Below, in pieces: positions 8,098-19,322 of a stretch of 21,736 bases of DNA. The position numbers and the translations under genes were made by a program. Position 1 is the first letter of the stretch; every line of letters starts with the position of its first letter. Source of the stretch: Bacilli bacterium (GTDB lineage: Bacteria > Bacillota_I > Bacilli_A > RF39 > UBA660); NCBI GenBank assembly GCA_900757295.1, contig CAAENH010000031.1:1-21736 (forward strand), written 5' to 3'. A model generated the notes under the pieces. The model saw only the letters and a list, made by a program, of their open reading frames with translations, was not told the DNA's origin and made no database searches.

Positions 8098-9898
8098 CAT
8101 TTACCTCCTTATATAGTTCTTCAAATTCATCCATTAAATCATTTAATAATTTAACAGTATGTTCAAATGTTTCTTCTTTTGTAAGATCAATATTTATATC
8201 TTCTAGTAATTCTAGTGAATCTTTTTTACAACCTGATTTTAAGAAATTTAAATATTTTTCTTTATATTCTTCATTTTCTATATTACTTGCTACATAACAA
8301 GCGCAAGTAACACCAGTTGCATATTTATATGTATAAAATGGTGAAAAGAAATGAGTAATTCTACACCAATTAATTTCACTATTTTTACTAAATTTTAAAT
8401 TTTTACCATAATATTTTTTTTGTAAATTACTAAATATTTCATTTAATTCTTGATATGATATTTCTTCTTCATTTATTATTCTTTTACTTACTTCATATTC
8501 AAATTCAGCTTGTAAAGAAGCACCATAAAAATTATCGCTAATTGTTTCTATTAAGTTATAAATGCTAGATAATTTTTCTTTTTTATTATTACTGTTTTTC
8601 TTAATATAATTAGACAATAATATTTCATTAGTTAATGAAGCTATTTCTGCAATGAAAATAGTATATTCTGCATTTAATTCATCGTTATATTTATTAGATA
8701 GATAGCTATGTACTGCATGACCTGATTCATGGGCAATTGTAGATATATCACCTAATTTGCCTTGGTAATGCATTAAAATGTTAGGGTTATCTAGGTAAGA
8801 AGATATTTGATAACCACCAGATTTTTTTCCTTTATAGGAACAATAATCTATCCATTTTTCTTGAAATATTTTTTTAATAATTTCATTATATTCTGGTCCA
8901 AGTATTTTAGTAGCATTTGTTACTAAATCCTGTGCTTCTTCAATAGTATAAATATGATCATATTTAGGAATTAATTCTACTCCTAAATCATAGTTATACA
9001 CAGTATCTAATTTTAAGCATTTTTTTCTAATTTCGATTAATCTTTGGAACGCATGTAAATTATTGTTAACAAATTTTAATAATGAATGATATATATTTTT
9101 CGGTATTTTATCTGCAAACATTGTTGCTTGAAAATAGTTATCATAACTGCGTACTTTACAAGTATTGTTGATATCTTTTAAGCAACTTGTTAAATTAAGA
9201 GCAAATGTATTTTGGAATTGTTTTAAACTTTTATTTCTTTTTAAAGAAGCTTGCTTTCTAATATTTCTATCCTTACTTCTAGAAAACTTAGAATAATTAG
9301 CATTAGTAAGTTCCATATTTTTATTATCTACTTTAATAGAACCATATTTTATTTCACCATCTAATAAAGACTCAGTTACTTCTTGAGCATTATTAGCTGA
9401 ATTTAATGTAGCAATTATTTTTTCTATTTTTTCACTCAAAGTATATTTTTTATATCTTCTTATTTCATCTAATACTCTTTTATATTTATTTAATTTCTTG
9501 TTTTCTTTCATAAAATCTAATATTGTTTTATTATCAACTTTTAGTATTGTTGGAGATATAAAAGATGTTAATTTAGAATATTCTACATATAAGGAATATA
9601 TGGTCATGAACATTTTTGTATTTTCTGGATTATTTAAATCTTCATCATGTTTTAAATAAGCATAAACATATAATTTTTCTAATTTAGTACTTATATTCGT
9701 ATCTAATTCTAAACAATTGTATAAATTATCAGCATTATCTACTAAATTATTTTTATATTTAGAAATACTATTCATTTCAGTTTTTAAATTATTAAAATCT
9801 AATTCCCAGTCTTTTGTGCTTTTATATTTTGCCGTTAAATCCCATGTATATTTTTCAGGTACTTCTTCTCTATTTTTAAAAGTAAACAAATCATTCAT
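8090..9898 (-). CDS. pepF: Oligoendopeptidase F family zinc peptidase (M3)
   Basis: This 602-residue cytoplasmic metallopeptidase should cleave short peptides. It has the zinc site HESGH (His390, Glu391, His394) and a distal glutamate ligand in [10 protein letters not shown] (Glu418), as in the M3B family, and the usual length of PepF. The ATG at 9898 has AGGAG seven bases upstream. It lies 52 nt downstream of dnaK and its last codons overlap the dnaJ start, so it is embedded in the chaperone operon and is likely induced by heat. This fits disposal of peptides released by ATP-dependent proteases, though that is inference. No transposase or composition change marks it as an insertion. The family assignment is secure; the precise peptide specificity is not. 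Confidence 0.93.
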   Translation of the reverse strand: MNDLFTFKNREEVPEKYTWDLTAKYKSTKDWELDFNNLKTEMNSISKYKNNLVDNADNLYNCLELDTNISTKLEKLYVYAYLKHDEDLNNPENTKMFMTIYSLYVEYSKLTSFISPTILKVDNKTILDFMKENKKLNKYKRVLDEIRRYKKYTLSEKIEKIIATLNSANNAQEVTESLLDGEIKYGSIKVDNKNMELTNANYSKFSRSKDRNIRKQASLKRNKSLKQFQNTFALNLTSCLKDINNTCKVRSYDNYFQATMFADKIPKNIYHSLLKFVNNNLHAFQRLIEIRKKCLKLDTVYNYDLGVELIPKYDHIYTIEEAQDLVTNATKILGPEYNEIIKKIFQEKWIDYCSYKGKKSGGYQISSYLDNPNILMHYQGKLGDISTIAHESGHAVHSYLSNKYNDELNAEYTIFIAEIASLTNEILLSNYIKKNSNNKKEKLSSIYNLIETISDNFYGASLQAEFEYEVSKRIINEEEISYQELNEIFSNLQKKYYGKNLKFSKNSEINWCRITHFFSPFYTYKYATGVTCACYVASNIENEEYKEKYLNFLKSGCKKDSLELLEDINIDLTKEETFEHTVKLLNDLMDEFEELYKEVNDE

Positions 9899-9922
9899 TA
9901 TTATTCTCCTAAATTTAATAAG

Positions 9923-9943
9923 AAGAGAGATGTTATCTCTCTT
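9923..9943 (-). other. Intercistronic hairpin between dnaK and pepF
   Basis: A 9-bp perfect stem, AAGAGAGAT with ATCTCTCTT, has a 3-nt loop in the 52-nt gap. On the minus strand it is followed by CTTATT, not a T-run, so it is a poor terminator. It may be an mRNA processing or stability element, or a leaky attenuator, keeping dnaK above the downstream genes. Confidence 0.55.
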
Positions 9944-9950
9944 TTATTAA

Positions 9951-11898
<1,948 letters not shown>

Positions 11899-12462
11899 TT
11901 ATTCGTTTACCTTAACCATAGCATGTCTAATTACTTTATCTTTATAAGTATATCCTTTTTGTAATACTGTTAATACTACGTTAGGTTCTTCTTCAATAAT
12001 ACTTTCTCTAAGTACAGCTTCCATTTTATATGGATCAAATTCTTTACCTAGACAGTCTATTTCTTTTACATCTATTTCTTCTAGTAATTTTAACAGATTA
12101 GCATAGATTAGTTTAAAGCCACCAATAAATTTCTCATCTTCTGTAGTATCCATTTGAATAGCACGGTCAAAATCATCAATAATAGGAAGAATTTTCTTTA
12201 TTACATTTTCTCCTTCATATTTTAATAATTGTTCTCTTTCTAATGAGTTTCTGCGAACTATATTAGAAAGTTCTGCACTTGTTCTTAATAATTTATCGTT
12301 TAACTTTTCATTTTCTTCTTTTAGTTTTTCTAGTTCTTTATTTGGTTTTGCTTTTTTATGCTTTTCTTTATTTTGGCAATGACATTCTTTTTCATCACAT
12401 TTATGTTCTTTTTTTGTTTCTTTAACTTCTTCTTTTATAGTCTTTTTTTCTTCTTTATCCAT
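11899..12462 (-). CDS. grpE: Nucleotide exchange factor GrpE with Cys/His-rich N-terminus
   Basis: GrpE releases ADP from DnaK and acts as a cytoplasmic dimer. The protein has 187 residues. A charged N-terminus (1 to about 40) leads into a long coiled coil (about 41-90, LEKLKEENEKLNDKLLRTSAE), then the conserved stretch KKILPIIDDFDRAIQ and a C-terminal beta domain with AVLRESIIEE and VLQKGYTYKDKVIRHAMVKV. The N-terminus carries His20, Cys22, Cys27, His28, Cys29 and His35, unusual in a region that is normally just acidic, and possibly metal-binding. The ATG follows the hrcA stop by 2 nt and its GGAGG lies inside the last hrcA codons, so translation is coupled. Function is secure; metal binding is inference. 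Confidence 0.96.
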   Translation of the reverse strand: MDKEEKKTIKEEVKETKKEHKCDEKECHCQNKEKHKKAKPNKELEKLKEENEKLNDKLLRTSAELSNIVRRNSLEREQLLKYEGENVIKKILPIIDDFDRAIQMDTTEDEKFIGGFKLIYANLLKLLEEIDVKEIDCLGKEFDPYKMEAVLRESIIEEEPNVVLTVLQKGYTYKDKVIRHAMVKVNE

Positions 12463-12464
12463 TG

Positions 12465-13457
12465 TTATTTACCTCCAATATTTTTGTTAATATAATCTAG
12501 TAAGCCAATTACTCTATCGTATTCCATACGTTTAGGTCCTACAATAGCTATTGTTCCTTCTTCACCATTTATATTGTATTTTGTTTTAATAACAGTTACA
12601 TCATTATCAAATTCACTTTCTTCTCCAATATAAACATTAACTCCATTATCTTTTTCTTCAATGTTTTTTATTAGATTTTCATCTTCAAATTTGCTAATGA
12701 TATTTTTTATAGAATCAGCATCACTATATTCTGGCTGTTTTAACATATTAGTTTTTCCACTAAAGAACACATTAGATGAATTTTTAGTGAAATCATTAAA
12801 TGCATCATAGAAAATATTATAAACAGCTTCATATTGAGTAACTTTTTTAGCTATTATTGGTTTAATATCAAATTCCAATCTTGAACTAACTTCATCTATA
12901 GGAGTTCCTACAAGCATTTTATTAATTATCTCACTTGTTTTAACTACTTCATCAATATAAATATTGGAAGATAAAGTAAATTGCTTATTTTCAACTATTC
13001 CTTTGTCAGTACAAACTAAAGCAACTATTTTATTGTCAGATAATGGTATAATGCTAACTTGTTTTAGTTCATTATCTTTGCTGCTTTTTCCTAATACTAT
13101 AGAAGTATAATTAGTTATTTCTGAAATTATTTTTACACATTCAGTTATGGCATCACTTACTTCTAAGGCATTATTGTGAAATATTGTTTGTAATTTTAAG
13201 ACATCTTCACCAGTTAATTCTTTTGGTTTCATTAAATTATCAACATAATATTTGTAGCCTCTTTCACTAGGTATTCTGCCTGATGAAATGTGGTTTTTTT
13301 CTAGTAATCCTAAATTTTCTAATGTTGCCATTTCATTTCTAATAGTAGCACTAGAACATTTTAATTTAGAACATAATGACTTTGAACCAACTGGTTTAGC
13401 ATTTTTGATATAACTTTCGACTATTTCTTTTAGAAGTTTATTTTGTCTATTATCCAC
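12465..13457 (-). CDS. hrcA: Heat-inducible transcription repressor HrcA
   Basis: HrcA is the repressor of class I heat-shock genes. It binds CIRCE operators and depends on chaperonin for folding. The N-terminal winged helix is clear (VGSKSLCSKLKCSSATIRNE, LGLLEKNHISSGRIPSERGY), followed by the GAF-like core and the C-terminal GPKRMEYDRVIGLLDYI that typifies the family. I place the start at the GTG at 13457, which has GAGG at 13465-13468 and gives 330 residues beginning MDNRQNKLL. An upstream in-frame GTG at 13478 lies inside an operator, lacks a ribosome site and is rejected. It is the first gene of the operon, and its promoter carries two CIRCE-type sites, so it represses itself. Confidence 0.97.
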   Translation of the reverse strand: MDNRQNKLLKEIVESYIKNAKPVGSKSLCSKLKCSSATIRNEMATLENLGLLEKNHISSGRIPSERGYKYYVDNLMKPKELTGEDVLKLQTIFHNNALEVSDAITECVKIISEITNYTSIVLGKSSKDNELKQVSIIPLSDNKIVALVCTDKGIVENKQFTLSSNIYIDEVVKTSEIINKMLVGTPIDEVSSRLEFDIKPIIAKKVTQYEAVYNIFYDAFNDFTKNSSNVFFSGKTNMLKQPEYSDADSIKNIISKFEDENLIKNIEEKDNGVNVYIGEESEFDNDVTVIKTKYNINGEEGTIAIVGPKRMEYDRVIGLLDYINKNIGGK

Positions 13458-13471
13458 GTCATCACCTCTTG

Positions 13472-13498
13472 TTAGCACTTGCTAAATCTAAATGCTAA
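13472..13498 (-). promoter_or_regulatory. CIRCE-type operator 1 (transcription-start side)
   Basis: TTAGCACTT, a 9-nt spacer and AAATGCTAA give the canonical 9-9-9 CIRCE layout, with one unpaired position between the arms (C against T). It overlaps the predicted transcription start (about 13496) and lies just upstream of the hrcA ribosome site. HrcA bound here should block early transcription, and the transcript would carry the element in its 5' leader. Confidence 0.85.
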
Positions 13499-13502
13499 TT
13501 AC

Positions 13503-13531
13503 ATTATAATATTATGCTTAGCACTTGTCAA
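13503..13531 (-). promoter_or_regulatory. Consensus housekeeping promoter of the heat-shock operon
   Basis: On the minus strand TTGACA (13526-13531) and TATAAT (13503-13508) are both perfect and are 17 bp apart. Such an ideal vegetative-sigma promoter would be strong unless repressed. It is overlapped upstream by one CIRCE-type site and downstream by another, so heat control comes from HrcA and not from a special sigma factor. Confidence 0.93.
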
Positions 13532-13545
13532 TATATGAGTGCTAA
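13518..13545 (-). promoter_or_regulatory. CIRCE-type operator 2 (over the -35 box)
   Basis: TTAGCACTT (13518-13526) and GAGTGCTAA (13537-13545) match the CIRCE arms with one mismatch, but the spacer is 10 nt and not the usual 9. It covers the -35 hexamer. The two sites are 46 bp apart, a little over four helical turns, so two HrcA dimers could sit on nearly the same face. Confidence 0.85.
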
Positions 13546-13565
13546 TTTTTAAAATTTTTTTTAAT

Positions 13566-13593
13566 TAAAAACTAAGCAAATAATATGCTTAGT
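13566..13593 (-). terminator. Intrinsic terminator after the phosphoketolase gene
   Basis: ACTAAGCA (13571-13578) pairs with TGCTTAGT (13586-13593) across a 7-nt loop. On the minus strand a short T-run follows (TTTTTAATT). It starts 3 nt beyond the stop codon and insulates the heat-shock promoter from read-through. Confidence 0.75.
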
Positions 13594-13596
13594 CCC

Positions 13597-15957
13597 TTAT
13601 TTCCATTCCCAATTTTTAATTTCGTCTAAATCTGTTCCATATTCATGGATATATTCTTTATGTTCAATCAACTTATTTTTACACCATTCTTCTAAATCAC
13701 ACTTTTTATTTTCTAGTTTAGGTAAATATTTTAATGCGTCTAGAACTAAATGGAATCGATCTATCTTATTTTGAACACGCATGTCAAAAGGTGTAGTAAT
13801 AGTTCCTTCTTCCAAATAGCCATGAACATGTAATTCTTGATTATTTCTTTTATAAGTTAATTGATGAATTAAAGATGGATAACCATGGAATGCAAATATT
13901 ATGGGTTTATCCTTAGTAAATAATGAATCATAGTCATAATCTGATAAGCCATGTGGATGAATTTTATCGCTTTGTAATCTCATTAAATCCACTACATTTA
14001 TAACACGAATTTTTAAATTTTTAAAGTTCTCTTTTAATATTGATACTGCAGCTATAGTTTCTAGTGTTGGTGTATCTCCACAACATGCCATTACTATATC
14101 TGGTTCACTTTTTTGATCAGTGCTAGCAAAATTCCAGACCCCTATTCCTTTAGTACAATGTTTAACTGCTTCATCCATTGATAGCCATTGTTTAGTTGGA
14201 TGTTTGGAAGCAACAATAACATTTATATAATTTTTAGTTTTTATAACATGATCAAAGCAAGAAAGTAAACAATTAGTATCGGGTGGAAGATACATTCTAA
14301 CTGTGTCGGCTTTTTTAGTTACTAAATGATTTAAGAATCCCGGATCTTGATGAGTATAACCATTATGGTCTTGTTGCCAAACATGAGAAGTTATTATGTA
14401 GTTTAAGCTTGCTATATCTTCACGCCATGGTAATTGATGACAAACTTTTAACCATTTAGCATGTTGAGAAGCCATAGAGTCTATTATTCTTACAAAAGCT
14501 TCATAAGAGTGGATAAATCCATGACGTCCAGTTAATAAATAACCTTCTAATAATCCTTGACAAACATGTTCAGATAAAAACGAATCTATTATTCTACCTT
14601 GAGCAGCTAAATACTCGTCACTTTTTATAATGTTAGCATCAAATTGACGATTAGTATTTTCAAAAACATAATTCAACCTATTTGATAATGCTTCATCAGG
14701 TCCAAATATTCTAAAATTTCTATTTTCTTCATTAAATTTTATAATATCTCTAATATATTTACCAAGTTCCATCATATCTTGAGATTCTGTTTTGCCAGGA
14801 ATTACATTAATAGCGTATTTTCTAAAATCAGGTGTTTTTAATGGCTTATATAATAGTCCACCGTTTGCATTTTTATTTTCCCCCATTCTTTTACCTTTTG
14901 GTGGAATTAAAGGTTTTAATTCATTAATTAGTTTTCCATCATCAGTAAACAGCTCTTCTGGATGATAGCTTTTTAACCATTCTTCTATTAAAGCAAGATT
15001 CTTTTTATTGGTCTTATCTAAAGTTATTGGTACTTGATGAGCTCTAAATGATCCTTCAATTTGTTTGCTTTCAAATATTTTTGGACCAGTCCATCCTTTT
15101 GGGGAGTTTAAAATAATCATTGGCCAAATTGGACGATATGCTTTTTTATGTTTTGCTTCTTTTTTGATTTTTTTAATTTTTTCAACACATTCATCTAAAG
15201 CTTCTGCCATTAATTCATGCATTTTTTTAGGTTTGTCGCCTTCAACAATAATAGGATCATAACCATACCCTTTAAACAGTTCAAGTAATTCCTCAGTACT
15301 AATTCTGGCAAGAATTGTTGGATTTGCTATTTTATAACCATTTAGATGTAAAATCGGTAATACAACACCATCTGTTTTTGGATTTATAAATTTATTTAAA
15401 TGCCAACTAGTTGCTAATGGTCCTGTTTCAGCTTCTCCATCACCAACACAACAAGCAACTATTAAATCAGGATTATCTAGTACTGCTCCATAAGAATGTG
15501 CTAAACTATATCCAAGTTCTCCACCTTCATTAATAGAGCCAGGAGTTTCAGGTGCAACATGAGAAGATATTCCACCAGGAAAACTGAACTGTTTGCATAA
15601 TTTTTTTAATCCTTCATAATCTTGAGATACATTAGGATAAATTTCGCTATATGTTCCTTCCAAGTAAACATTTGTAACTGCAGCTTGTCCACCATGACCA
15701 GGTCCAGAAACATACATCATATTTAAATCATATTTATTTATAATTCTATTTAAATGAGTATAAATAAAATTTTGCCCTGGAGTAGTTCCCCAGTGTCCTA
15801 CTATTTTAGGTTTAATGTGATCCATTGTTAATTTTTCTTTTAACAAAGGATTATCTAATAAATATAGTTGCGCTGCAGATAAATAATTACATGCTCTAAA
15901 ATATTTATCTAGTAATTCTATTTCATTTTTATCTAATGATTTCTTTCTCATTTTCAT
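13597..15957 (-). CDS. xfp: Xylulose-5-phosphate/fructose-6-phosphate phosphoketolase
   Basis: This thiamine-diphosphate enzyme splits xylulose 5-phosphate (and often fructose 6-phosphate) with inorganic phosphate to give acetyl phosphate and glyceraldehyde 3-phosphate (or erythrose 4-phosphate). It is the key step of heterofermentative and bifid-type sugar catabolism, in the cytoplasm. It has 786 residues, the normal family length. Motifs in order are HWGTTPGQ (55-62), GPGHGG (85-90), EGGELGY (144-150) and the cofactor-binding GDGEAETGP (172-180) followed by HLNKF. The C-terminal half retains the transketolase-like pyrimidine and C-terminal domains. The ATG at 15957 has AAGGAG six bases upstream. 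Terminators lie on both sides, so it is monocistronic. Whether it prefers xylulose 5-phosphate or is dual-specific cannot be told by eye. Confidence 0.96.
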   Translation of the reverse strand: MKMRKKSLDKNEIELLDKYFRACNYLSAAQLYLLDNPLLKEKLTMDHIKPKIVGHWGTTPGQNFIYTHLNRIINKYDLNMMYVSGPGHGGQAAVTNVYLEGTYSEIYPNVSQDYEGLKKLCKQFSFPGGISSHVAPETPGSINEGGELGYSLAHSYGAVLDNPDLIVACCVGDGEAETGPLATSWHLNKFINPKTDGVVLPILHLNGYKIANPTILARISTEELLELFKGYGYDPIIVEGDKPKKMHELMAEALDECVEKIKKIKKEAKHKKAYRPIWPMIILNSPKGWTGPKIFESKQIEGSFRAHQVPITLDKTNKKNLALIEEWLKSYHPEELFTDDGKLINELKPLIPPKGKRMGENKNANGGLLYKPLKTPDFRKYAINVIPGKTESQDMMELGKYIRDIIKFNEENRNFRIFGPDEALSNRLNYVFENTNRQFDANIIKSDEYLAAQGRIIDSFLSEHVCQGLLEGYLLTGRHGFIHSYEAFVRIIDSMASQHAKWLKVCHQLPWREDIASLNYIITSHVWQQDHNGYTHQDPGFLNHLVTKKADTVRMYLPPDTNCLLSCFDHVIKTKNYINVIVASKHPTKQWLSMDEAVKHCTKGIGVWNFASTDQKSEPDIVMACCGDTPTLETIAAVSILKENFKNLKIRVINVVDLMRLQSDKIHPHGLSDYDYDSLFTKDKPIIFAFHGYPSLIHQLTYKRNNQELHVHGYLEEGTITTPFDMRVQNKIDRFHLVLDALKYLPKLENKKCDLEEWCKNKLIEHKEYIHEYGTDLDEIKNWEWK

Positions 15958-15980
15958 ACTTTTCTCCTTATTATATTTTT

Positions 15981-16026
15981 ATTATAGCTTATTTTTTAAT
16001 ATATTTTAGTTTTAAAAGAGATTATA
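15981..16026 (-). promoter_or_regulatory. Candidate promoter region of the phosphoketolase gene
   Basis: Two perfect minus-strand TATAAT boxes occur here, at 15981-15986 and 16021-16026. Neither has a good -35 at normal spacing. The proximal one would give a leader of about 17 nt holding the AAGGAG site. Either could be the real start, and A+T richness makes TATAAT cheap. Confidence 0.3.
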
Positions 16027-16045
16027 TACATGATTTTGACACAAT

Positions 16046-16066
16046 AAAAAAGCCTTTTAAGGCTTT
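16046..16066 (-). terminator. Intrinsic terminator of the two-component/ABC cluster
   Basis: AAAGCCTT (16049-16056) and AAGGCTTT (16059-16066) form the stem, realistically 6 bp with a 6-nt loop. A minus-strand T-run follows (16046-16051). It overlaps the permease stop codon. Confidence 0.85.
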
Positions 16067-18566
16067 AAATATTTTCTTCTCTGATAGTTTCTAAAATATT
16101 ATCTTTTTTTATTTTACTTGCTGAATAAAGCATAGTTAATAATACAATAATAAATACTCCTATTATACTTATAATTATACTTTTAACCGGCCATATAATA
16201 TAGCCGAAATCCATTACATTTGTTGCTGTTTTATCTATTAATAATACAATTCCTAATGAAACTGGTAAAGCATATAATAATGATTTAAAACCAAAGAATA
16301 AACTTTCGAAAAATAATATTTTATTGAAACCTCTAGGTGTTAATCCAACACTTCTTAGCATTGCAAATTCTTTTTTTCTTAACATTATACTTGTATTAAT
16401 AGTATTAAACACACTAGTTACGCCAATTAAAGTAACCAAAGTAATAAAACCATATAATAATATTCTAATTGCCAATACTAAATTTCTTGTTTGTTCTAAC
16501 TCGCTTGCAGGAATACTATAATAAACATTATCATTATTTTCTCTTAAATTAGATAATTTTTTAGATAATTCTTTATAATTTTGGGATTTAATTAATATTT
16601 CTTTGATATCTGTATTTCCTTCTTTAAGATTACTAACTAATTCGTTATATTTACTTTCTTTCATTATTAAAACTGGAACATCACTATAAGTATAATTTTT
16701 AAAACCAAATGGAATTATTTCACTTGTAACAATATTATTTATTTCATAATTACATTTTGCATTTTCCTCTAAGCAAATATAAAAATTAACTCTATCACTT
16801 GCAAAATATTTTATTTGTTTTGTTTTTCTATAATTATTACTTCTAGATACCGCATTTAATTTATTTAATAGTATTACACTATTATCATCTATTTTTAATT
16901 GTTTTATATACTCTTGATAATTTTTTTCATCAAGTCCAATTAATATTACAGCACCAAGTATAGATTTATTATCTTTTTGATATTGCGTATATTCTTTACT
17001 AAATTTACTATCACTTTTAAAATCAACATAATTGCTTAAAAATGTAGTCATTTTTTCTACTTCACTATAATTTTTAATTTCATTAATAATTTTGTCAGGT
17101 TCTTTTTCATTACTTGAAATAGTAACTGATGCATCATAATCTATTAAATTAACCGTATCAACACTGCTTATCATATATTGTAAATATGTAGAGAACGAAA
17201 TAAATAACACAATGCTTATAAATAAAGATATTATAGTTACGCGATATTTCTTTTTATTTCTTTTTATATTTTTTAAAGCAATTTCACCTTCTATGCCAAA
17301 TACAGCATTAGTCAGTTTACTAGTTTTTACTTTTTTACTTTTAATTTTAATATCATCATTTAATCTAATTGCTTCTATTGGAGTAACTTTACTTGCTGAA
17401 ACCGCCGGAATAAATGCTGAAATAAATATTACTATTATCATAAATATTACCGGTAGTATTATATATAAGTAATTAAATACTAAATAAAATTTATAAGTCC
17501 AAATATTTCCTAATAAATGATTTAAAATTTTTAATACTATACTTATTCCTAATACTGCACTTGCTAAGCCTAAAACAATACCAATTACACCAACTACTAT
17601 AGCTTCAAAGAAAACTGTATTTCTTATTTGTTTTTTTGTTGCTCCAATACTTGATAGTAATCCAAATTGTTTTTTTCTTTCTGTTGTTGATATAGCAAAT
17701 GAATTATAGATTACAATTGCACATCCTACAGATAAGATAGCTAAAGCTATAAAAGCAAATTTTAACATGCCAGAATTAATATTATCATATTTTGATGCTC
17801 CATAAAAATATAATAAACGATCATTATATTCTATTTGATTATTTGTTATATTAAATGATTTAGCTATATTTTTAGATAGTTCATAAGTTTTTCTTGGTTT
17901 ATTAAATGTAATAAATATATTATTACTATTATCAGATAAATTATCTAAGGTATAAACATTATAACCAGCAGATGAAGGTTGATCTGTATTAGAAACTATA
18001 CCAACAATTGTATATTCCTTAGTATTTTCTTGTACTAAAACTTCATCCTCTTGATATTCTTCGTTAGTTTTTATTTCTTTATTGTTTAAATATCTTTTTC
18101 CTAAATTTAAAGTTATTTTATTACCAACACTTAAGTTTAATTTACCATTGGAATTCATTACACTAGAAATTAATATTTCATTATTATTCTTAGGAATTCT
18201 TCCTTTTTGTAATTCAAGAGCATTTAAGTGATTTTTACTAGCACCTTGTAAAAATATATAATGTCTGTTTTCATCATTACTATTTTCTAATTTAGAAAAG
18301 CCTATATTGGTAGTATAATCTACTTCTTTAATATTGATATTATTTTTTATTTTAGCATAATCTTCTTTAGAGATACTTTGGTAAACAACATTATGGCTAC
18401 CATAAGATTTTATTGTATCTTCTTTTAAAGCAGATATAAAGCTGGATAATAAAAGCCCTACTCCTACCATTAAAGCTGTTGATAAAATAATTCCTATAAT
18501 AGTTACAATAGTTCTTTTTTTATTTAAACATAGATGTTTTATGGTTAAATTATTTAGTATTTTCAT
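16065..18566 (-). CDS. FtsX/MacB-type ABC transporter permease
   Basis: This 833-residue membrane protein is built from two FtsX-type halves. I count eight membrane segments: about 19-43, 268-290, 318-346, 363-393, 443-463, 696-720, 750-776 and 793-814. Two large extracytoplasmic domains lie at about 44-267 and 464-695. Each half has the cytoplasmic coupling stretch of the family (ERKKQFGLLSSIGATKKQI and RKKEFAMLRSVGLTPRG). It starts one base after the ATPase stop and its ribosome site lies in the ATPase gene, so the pair is translated together. Proteins of this class usually act on the outer membrane face, moving or displacing lipids, peptides or lipoproteins, and not as ordinary channels. 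The linked two-component genes suggest envelope stress or peptide resistance; the substrate is unknown. It is not a typical BceB, which has ten helices. Confidence 0.9.
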   Translation of the reverse strand: MKILNNLTIKHLCLNKKRTIVTIIGIILSTALMVGVGLLLSSFISALKEDTIKSYGSHNVVYQSISKEDYAKIKNNINIKEVDYTTNIGFSKLENSNDENRHYIFLQGASKNHLNALELQKGRIPKNNNEILISSVMNSNGKLNLSVGNKITLNLGKRYLNNKEIKTNEEYQEDEVLVQENTKEYTIVGIVSNTDQPSSAGYNVYTLDNLSDNSNNIFITFNKPRKTYELSKNIAKSFNITNNQIEYNDRLLYFYGASKYDNINSGMLKFAFIALAILSVGCAIVIYNSFAISTTERKKQFGLLSSIGATKKQIRNTVFFEAIVVGVIGIVLGLASAVLGISIVLKILNHLLGNIWTYKFYLVFNYLYIILPVIFMIIVIFISAFIPAVSASKVTPIEAIRLNDDIKIKSKKVKTSKLTNAVFGIEGEIALKNIKRNKKKYRVTIISLFISIVLFISFSTYLQYMISSVDTVNLIDYDASVTISSNEKEPDKIINEIKNYSEVEKMTTFLSNYVDFKSDSKFSKEYTQYQKDNKSILGAVILIGLDEKNYQEYIKQLKIDDNSVILLNKLNAVSRSNNYRKTKQIKYFASDRVNFYICLEENAKCNYEINNIVTSEIIPFGFKNYTYSDVPVLIMKESKYNELVSNLKEGNTDIKEILIKSQNYKELSKKLSNLRENNDNVYYSIPASELEQTRNLVLAIRILLYGFITLVTLIGVTSVFNTINTSIMLRKKEFAMLRSVGLTPRGFNKILFFESLFFGFKSLLYALPVSLGIVLLIDKTATNVMDFGYIIWPVKSIIISIIGVFIIVLLTMLYSASKIKKDNILETIREENI

Positions 18567-18567
18567 T

Positions 18568-19248
18568 TTATTTCACCACTTCATCACTAATAATTTTTCC
18601 ATCATCTATTGTTATTATACGATCAGCATTTAAAGCTAACTTTTGATCATGTGTAATCATGATTATTGCCTGTTCATATTTTTTATTAGATAATTTTAGT
18701 AGTTCCATTATTTCTTTAGATGAGTTACTGTCTAAGTTTCCTGTAGGTTCATCTGCTAAAAGTAATGCTGGATGATTCATCAAAGCACGACCTATAGAAA
18801 CTCTTTGTTGTTGGCCTCCAGATAACTCATTAGGTAAATGATTAACTCTTTTTTTTAAATTTAAAATATGAATTAATTCATTTAAATATTCTTCATTTAC
18901 TTTTTTATTATCTAGCAATATTGGTAATGTCATATTTTCTTTAACATTTAAAACAGGAATAAGATTATAAAATTGATAAATTAACCCTACTTGTCTTCTT
19001 CTAAATATTGCTAAATTTGTCTCATTTAGTGTATAAATATCTTTGTTATCAACAAAAACTTTACCACTTGTTGGTTTATCAACACCTCCTAATATATGAA
19101 GTAATGTACTTTTACCAGATCCGCTTGCTCCTACAATAGCAACAAACTCACCTTTATTCACTTTAAAATTTATGTCATCTAAAGCTTTAACTAAAGTTTC
19201 TTTAGATCCATATGTTTTACATAAATGTTCAACACGTAATATTTCCAT
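18568..19248 (-). CDS. ABC transporter ATP-binding protein, MacB/LolD type
   Basis: This 226-residue cytoplasmic ATPase should drive the adjacent permease. Walker A is GASGSGKS (40-47), the Q-loop Gln is near 92, the signature is LSGGQ (142-146), Walker B is ALLLADEP (161-168) followed by TGNLDS, and the switch His is in MITHDQ (200). The TGNLDS extension and length are typical of the MacB/LolD/FtsE-like group that pairs with FtsX-type permeases. The ATG at 19248 has GGAGG seven bases upstream. The 74-nt gap before it holds a likely regulated promoter, so it can be induced separately from the kinase gene. Confidence 0.95.
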   Translation of the reverse strand: MEILRVEHLCKTYGSKETLVKALDDINFKVNKGEFVAIVGASGSGKSTLLHILGGVDKPTSGKVFVDNKDIYTLNETNLAIFRRRQVGLIYQFYNLIPVLNVKENMTLPILLDNKKVNEEYLNELIHILNLKKRVNHLPNELSGGQQQRVSIGRALMNHPALLLADEPTGNLDSNSSKEIMELLKLSNKKYEQAIIMITHDQKLALNADRIITIDDGKIISDEVVK

Positions 19249-19272
19249 GTTTTTACCTCCTTAACAATTTTA

Positions 19273-19306
19273 ATTATAGTTTTATTAGATGACTTTTAAG
19301 TGACTT
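19273..19306 (-). promoter_or_regulatory. Predicted regulator-activated promoter of the ABC transporter
   Basis: On the minus strand AAGTCA occurs twice (19301-19306 and 19290-19295) with an 11-bp period, the layout bound by OmpR-family dimers. TATAAT follows at 19273-19278. The position expected for -35 (about 19296-19301) has no recognisable hexamer and is overlapped by the repeat, as in activator-dependent promoters. The response regulator encoded just upstream is the natural candidate. Sequence pattern only. Confidence 0.6.
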
Positions 19307-19322
19307 TATTATTACATTTTTG

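Noticed and set aside
8090..9898. pepF as a recent mobile insertion in the heat-shock operon
   Set aside because: Base composition matches its neighbours, it overlaps dnaJ with a coupled start, and no insertion-sequence ends or transposase are present.
13458..13478. An upstream GTG start for hrcA
   Set aside because: It falls inside operator 1, has no ribosome site, and the GTG at 13457 gives the normal HrcA N-terminus.
16065..19248. Naming the transporter BceAB
   Set aside because: The permease has eight predicted helices with two large outer domains, and the linked kinase has a real sensory loop; neither fits the Bce family.
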